In this document: positions 6,641 to 10,138 of the stretch, in pieces
How positions within the stretch are numbered: the first letter of the stretch is position 1
Layout of the letters: each line of letters begins with the position of its first letter
Origin: Cytophagaceae bacterium
GTDB taxonomy: Bacteria > Bacteroidota > Bacteroidia > Cytophagales > Spirosomataceae
DNA length: 10,138 nucleotides
Assembly (NCBI GenBank): GCA_947471105.1
Contig: CANIYB010000066.1
Span: 1-10,138 of the forward strand
Direction: 5' to 3'
Translations under genes and position numbers: made by a program
The notes under the pieces: generated by a model
The model's database searches: none
What the model was told of the DNA's origin: nothing
Seen by the model: the letters and a program-made list of their open reading frames with translations, nothing else

Positions 6641-7411
6641 TTAGCCTTTCATAATTCCTCTTTCTGAATTGCGAATGAAATCTATGATTTCATCTCTTTC
6701 AGGAGACTTTCTGATCGATTTTTCAATTTGTTCAAGTGCATCATGGGTATTTAACCCCTTATTGTACATGAATCGATATACTTCTTGGATTTCATTAATG
6801 AGTTCGTCTGTGAATCCCCGTCTCTTTAAACCGATTGAATTAACCCCAGCATAAGTAAGAGGTTCTCTGCCTGATTTTGTAAAAGGTGGCACATCTTTTC
6901 GAACAAGAGAGCCTCCAGAAATCATGACATGTCTACCGATTTGTCCAAATTGATGTACTGCTGACGAACCTCCAATGATGGCAAAGTCTCCTACATTCAC
7001 ATGGCCAGCCAATTGAACAGCGTTTGCGATGATACATTGATTTCCAATCACACAATCATGGGCTATATGTACATAAGCCATGATGAGACAATTGGGGCCA
7101 ATGACTGTTTTTTGACGATCACTGGTTCCTCGGTTAACCGTTACACACTCTCTAATGGTGGTATTATCGCCAATCTCAGCAGTAGTGATTTCTCCTCCAA
7201 ACTTCAGATCCTGAGGAATTGCTGAAATTACAGCTCCGGGGAATATTTTTACATTTTTTCCAATTCTCGCCCCTGGAAAAATTGTTACATTTGAACCAAT
7301 CCAACTACCTTCTCCGATTTGTACATCTTCATGTATGACAGTAAATGGATCAATTTGTACATTGGATCCAATGATGGCATTTTGGTGAATAGAAGTTAAT
7401 GGATAATTCAT
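6641..7411 (-). CDS. lpxA: UDP-N-acetylglucosamine O-acyltransferase LpxA
   Basis: LpxA catalyses the first step of lipid A synthesis, moving a 3-hydroxyacyl chain from acyl-carrier protein to the 3-OH of UDP-GlcNAc in the cytoplasm. The 256-residue protein (262 in E. coli) is a left-handed beta helix built from hexapeptide repeats, followed by a C-terminal helical tail starting near GLKRRGF (194-200). The catalytic base is His118 in VHIAHDC, equivalent to E. coli His125. His115, His137 and His153 match E. coli His122, His144 and His160. Gly166 sits at the position of E. coli Gly173, the acyl-chain ruler, which is compatible with a long hydroxyacyl donor. PQDLKFGGE (66-74) is the conserved substrate loop. 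The gene is 10 nt downstream of lpxC-fabZ and 10 nt upstream of the ATPase gene, so it is transcribed with both. Confidence 0.97.
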   Translation of the reverse strand: MNYPLTSIHQNAIIGSNVQIDPFTVIHEDVQIGEGSWIGSNVTIFPGARIGKNVKIFPGAVISAIPQDLKFGGEITTAEIGDNTTIRECVTVNRGTSDRQKTVIGPNCLIMAYVHIAHDCVIGNQCIIANAVQLAGHVNVGDFAIIGGSSAVHQFGQIGRHVMISGGSLVRKDVPPFTKSGREPLTYAGVNSIGLKRRGFTDELINEIQEVYRFMYNKGLNTHDALEQIEKSIRKSPERDEIIDFIRNSERGIMKG

Positions 7412-7421
7412 AAATATTGTA

Positions 7422-8816
7422 CTATGATTTTCTAACTAAACTCGCTGTCATTTCTGCCTCACAAACTACTTGGCCCGATACATAAGCCTTACCTATCATT
7501 TTGGCAATACCTCTTCGAATAGGTGCTAAAAGCTCACATTTAAATATTACAGTATCTCCAGGGATGACACTTTTTCTAAACCTACAATTTTCGATGCCGA
7601 CTAAATAGGGCCAATAATTTTCAGGATCTGGTACTGAACTAAGCACTAAAATTCCTCCTGTTTGAGCCATCGCTTCTATTTGCATTACTCCCGGCATAAC
7701 TGGGTTACTAGGAAAATGACCCATGAAATAATATTCATTCATGGTTACATTTTTAACTCCTACCACACTGTTATCATCTAAATAAATAATCTTATCGATC
7801 ATTTGAAATGGATATCGATGCGGCAATAACTCATAGATTCGTTCATGTGAACAAATAGGAGGTTGTTTTGGATCGTAAATAGGAACATTGTTCTTTTCCG
7901 TTTCCAACATCAATTTCTTGATTTTTTTCGCTAATTCAATATTGGATGCGTGCCCTGGTCTGGAAGCTAATATTTGTGCTTTTATGGGTCTACCTACTAA
8001 AGCTAAATCACCCATTAAATCTAATAACTTATGTCTTGCCATTTCATTGGGAAAGTGCAAGCTAGTATTATTTAAGATGCCAATTTCTTTTGAAATACTT
8101 ACTTTGGGTTTTCTTAGTACGTCTGATAAATGAGCTAATTCCACTTCTGAGTAATCACGGTCAGCTATGACAATGGCATTACTTAAATCTCCTCCTTTAA
8201 TCAGTCCTTCTTTATATAAAACCTCTAATTCATGTACAAAACAAAAAGTTCTACACATGGCAAAACCTCTTTCAAATTGTGATACATGACTCAAATTAGC
8301 ATGTTGGCTCGATAAGAATTTTGAATTATAATCCACCATCACAGCCATCCGATAATCATTTAAAGGCAATGCAGCTAATTCGATATCTTTATCGGGATCT
8401 TTGAAACGTACTTCTTCAGTAACTTCGAAAAATTTGCGATGAGCTTCTTGTTCAACTGGATCCGCATCTTTTAATGCTTCCACAAATTTGATTGAACTTC
8501 CATCCATGATGGGTGGTTCTGGGCCATCTAATTGAATTAAAACATTATCGATTTCAAGGCCTACCAATGAAGCCATTACATGTTCTACTGTGTTAATTCT
8601 TGCTCCATTATGTTCAATAGTTGTTCCTCTAGAGGTATCTACTACATAATCAACATCTGCGTCTGCAATAGGTTGCCCCGGTAAATCGATTCGTTGAAAT
8701 TTAATGCCATGGTTTGATGCTGCCGGCAAAAATGTCATGTTCGTTAATACTCCCGTGTGTAAACCTACTCCACTTAATGTGACTGATTTTGATATGGTGT
8801 GTTGCTTATTATTCAT
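7422..8816 (-). CDS. lpxC-fabZ: Bifunctional LpxC deacetylase / FabZ 3-hydroxyacyl-ACP dehydratase
   Basis: This 464-residue fusion is characteristic of Bacteroidota. Residues 1 to about 305 are LpxC, the zinc deacetylase that commits UDP-3-O-acyl-GlcNAc to lipid A. Its zinc ligands are His79 (in NTVEHVM), His262 and Asp266 (in RHKLLDLMGD). The general base is Glu78, and the catalytic His289 is in RPGHASN. After a short linker (about 306-322), residues 323-464 are FabZ, a hot-dog-fold dehydratase of fatty-acid elongation, with LLPHRYPFQMID (330-341), catalytic His367 in GHFPSNPVMPG and Glu381 in IEAMAQ. All expected catalytic residues are present, so both halves should be active. The fusion fixes a 1:1 ratio of an enzyme that uses the hydroxyacyl group for lipid A and one that drains hydroxyacyl-ACP towards phospholipid acyl chains. 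The gene lies between lpxD (24-nt gap) and lpxA (10-nt gap). Confidence 0.97.
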   Translation of the reverse strand: MNNKQHTISKSVTLSGVGLHTGVLTNMTFLPAASNHGIKFQRIDLPGQPIADADVDYVVDTSRGTTIEHNGARINTVEHVMASLVGLEIDNVLIQLDGPEPPIMDGSSIKFVEALKDADPVEQEAHRKFFEVTEEVRFKDPDKDIELAALPLNDYRMAVMVDYNSKFLSSQHANLSHVSQFERGFAMCRTFCFVHELEVLYKEGLIKGGDLSNAIVIADRDYSEVELAHLSDVLRKPKVSISKEIGILNNTSLHFPNEMARHKLLDLMGDLALVGRPIKAQILASRPGHASNIELAKKIKKLMLETEKNNVPIYDPKQPPICSHERIYELLPHRYPFQMIDKIIYLDDNSVVGVKNVTMNEYYFMGHFPSNPVMPGVMQIEAMAQTGGILVLSSVPDPENYWPYLVGIENCRFRKSVIPGDTVIFKCELLAPIRRGIAKMIGKAYVSGQVVCEAEMTASLVRKS

Positions 8817-8840
8817 AATAAGGGTAAAGCCAACTCAATA

Positions 8841-9857
8841 TTATTTGTTGCTTTGATTAAATTTTTCAAAAAATTCTGGCAATTGCCTAATTAATGCATT
8901 TCTTTTTAAGAAATCTACATTATTAGAGGCTGGTGTGCCACCCAATGTTTGTCCTGGTTTTTTAACACTTTTTGTTACTCCTGATTGACCTGTTACGATT
9001 GTTTTAGGCGCAATAGTTATATGTCCTGCTACACCTACTTGGCCCGCGATCAAACAATTCTCACCCACTTTGGTCGACCCAGAAATGCCTGTTTGTGCCG
9101 CAATAGCCGTATTTGCACCTATCTCTACATTATGCGCTATTTGTACTAAATTGTCTATTTTAACTCCTTTTCTAATGATCGTCGAACCCATCGTAGCTCG
9201 GTCAATCGTCGTATTTGAACCAATGGAAACATCATCCTCAATAACTACATTTCCTAATTGGGGTATCGATTTAAAAGTTCCATCCGTTTGAGGCGCGTGA
9301 CCAAAGCCGTCTGAGCCAATAACTGAATTTGCATGTATAACGACATTATTACCGATGATACAATCTTTATATATGACCACACCGGGGTATATGGTGCAAT
9401 CGCAACCAATGGTTACGTTTTTTCCAATACTCACTCGATCATAAATTTGTGAATTTTTTCCTATTCGACTTCCCGCATCAACCAATGTAAATCGTCCCAC
9501 AAAGACATTATCAGAAATATGTGCGTTGTCAGCTACATAACTGGGCACCTGAATGCCTGTTTCTTTTTTTTCAACTAATTCTTGGTATTTTTGCAACAAG
9601 ATAGTAAACGCTAAATATGGATCAGAAACGCGTATTAAGGCTGTTTTTACCGGCTTTTTTAACGTAAGATCCTTTGAGATGATAACCGCTGAAGCATCGG
9701 TTTGGTATAAATAAGATTCGTATTTGGGATTCGAAAGAAATGAGATACTTCCTGATTTCCCTTCTTCTATTTTATCAAAATTACTAATTAATGTAGCCCC
9801 ATTGCCATTTACTGTACCTTCTATTAAATCAGCTATTTGGTCAACAGTAAATTTCAT
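8841..9857 (-). CDS. lpxD: UDP-3-O-acylglucosamine N-acyltransferase LpxD
   Basis: LpxD adds the second 3-hydroxyacyl chain, to the 2-amino group of UDP-3-O-acyl-glucosamine, the third step of lipid A synthesis. The 338-residue length is normal. Residues 1 to about 100 form the uridine-binding N-terminal domain, including GSISFLSNPKY (36-46). From about 105 to 295 there is a long run of hexapeptide repeats forming a left-handed beta helix, and the tail (about 312-338) is helical. The catalytic His is His242 in QIAHNVEIG, matching E. coli His239. The loop GSDGFGHA (181-188) is conserved in the family. The ATG at 9857 places the N-terminal domain at its usual length. The gene starts 39 nt after the HD-protein stop; a -7-like box lies further upstream inside that gene. 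Confidence 0.97.
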   Translation of the reverse strand: MKFTVDQIADLIEGTVNGNGATLISNFDKIEEGKSGSISFLSNPKYESYLYQTDASAVIISKDLTLKKPVKTALIRVSDPYLAFTILLQKYQELVEKKETGIQVPSYVADNAHISDNVFVGRFTLVDAGSRIGKNSQIYDRVSIGKNVTIGCDCTIYPGVVIYKDCIIGNNVVIHANSVIGSDGFGHAPQTDGTFKSIPQLGNVVIEDDVSIGSNTTIDRATMGSTIIRKGVKIDNLVQIAHNVEIGANTAIAAQTGISGSTKVGENCLIAGQVGVAGHITIAPKTIVTGQSGVTKSVKKPGQTLGGTPASNNVDFLKRNALIRQLPEFFEKFNQSNK

Positions 9858-9896
9858 GTCTTAAATATATGGTGGCAATTCGTATTTAAAAGTAAT

Positions 9897-10138
9897 TTAG
9901 CTTAATTCTCCTTGCAAATATACGCTCTTTGGACAACAAAAATAGTATTTTTTCACAATCTTACTCAAGGCTTGGATGGTCGGTAAATCAGATGCTAACA
10001 TTAACTCGACCACTTGCCCTTGTTTATCGACCATTTTAATAGTATTGTCGCCTTGAACATATGCCGCATTACTCGTTGAACCTTCTACAACAAAATAAGA
10101 AAGCTCCTCAAAACCGATTCCTAAACTTTCCTGAATCT
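9897..10138 (-). CDS. HD-domain protein, C-terminal fragment (partial at window edge)
   Basis: A minus-strand frame is open from base 10136 to a TAA at 9897-9899, giving 79 residues of a C-terminus whose gene continues past the window. The HD catalytic motif itself is not in view. The identification rests on this tail. It contains YFVVEGSTSNAAY (residues 14-26), then a basic strand, LASDLPTIQALSK (47-59) and KKYYFCCPK (62-70). These resemble the C-terminal region of the large HD-family phosphohydrolases encoded next to lpxD in Bacteroidota, where the ending reads much like TKYFLCYPK. The position immediately upstream of lpxD supports this. The substrate is not known; some are labelled dGTPase-like. 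It is probably cotranscribed with lpxD across the 39-nt gap. Confidence 0.7.
   Translation of the reverse strand, partial: IQESLGIGFEELSYFVVEGSTSNAAYVQGDNTIKMVDKQGQVVELMLASDLPTIQALSKIVKKYYFCCPKSVYLQGELS
9915..9922 (-). promoter_or_regulatory. Possible -7 box of an internal promoter for lpxD
   Basis: On the minus strand these bases read TATATTTG, a full match to the Bacteroidota -7 consensus TAnnTTTG. They lie inside the last codons of the HD-protein gene and 57 nt upstream of the lpxD ATG. No TTG is found at the usual 17-23 nt distance upstream; the nearest are 11 and 14 nt away. The element is therefore incomplete and may simply reflect the codons of VYLQ. Confidence 0.25.

Noticed and set aside
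7001..7225. Plus-strand open frame opposite lpxA, and a similar one at 9070-9291 opposite lpxD.
   Set aside because: Both are shadows of the hexapeptide-repeat coding sequence with no support of their own.
8950..9550. Short periodic similarity along the lpxD coding strand, considered as a DNA repeat array.
   Set aside because: The periodicity is the 18-nt pattern of hexapeptide repeats in the protein; the units differ at DNA level and there are no constant repeats or spacers as in CRISPR.

Overview
The window looks like an A+T-rich chromosomal segment from a member of the Bacteroidota, probably a Cytophagales-like gliding or type IX-secreting lineage. Three things point there. The left end carries the C-terminal third of SprA, the outer-membrane translocon of the type IX secretion system (T9SS). 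LpxC and FabZ are fused into one polypeptide, a hallmark of this phylum. The gcvH promoter fits the Bacteroidota TTTG / TAnnTTTG pattern rather than the sigma-70 pattern. The species cannot be named from the sequence alone.

Left part, plus strand (1-2933): the 3' part of sprA is followed by a 72-nt gap with a promoter-like signal, then gcvH (glycine cleavage H protein), which ends in a clear intrinsic terminator.

Middle, plus strand (2948-6034): four genes with 0-2 nt between them form an apparent operon. They encode a dihydroorotase-fold protein that has lost most of its metal ligands, two small membrane proteins (the second a clear DUF4199 member, the first probably a diverged relative), and a GldF-type ABC-2 permease. 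No gldG follows, although gldG is the usual partner of gldF.

Right part, minus strand (10138 down to 6013): this is a lipid A operon. In transcription order it has the 3' end of an HD-domain protein gene, lpxD, lpxC-fabZ, lpxA and a small stand-alone ABC ATPase. LpxA, LpxC and LpxD are the first three committed enzymes of lipid A synthesis. FabZ acts on the same 3-hydroxyacyl-ACP pool that LpxA and LpxD use as acyl donor, so the operon joins lipid A assembly to fatty-acid elongation. The ATPase gene and gldF converge and overlap tail to tail by 22 nt.

Most of the window is housekeeping. The parts that deserve a second look are the catalytically degenerate dihydroorotase homolog heading a membrane-protein operon, the GldF-like permease without GldG, and the orphan ABC ATPase with unusual Q- and H-loop residues lying tail to tail with it. 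I saw no tRNA, rRNA, CRISPR array, insertion sequence or phage gene, and no gene-free stretch longer than about 75 nt. I did not find convincing evidence of a wholly new system.
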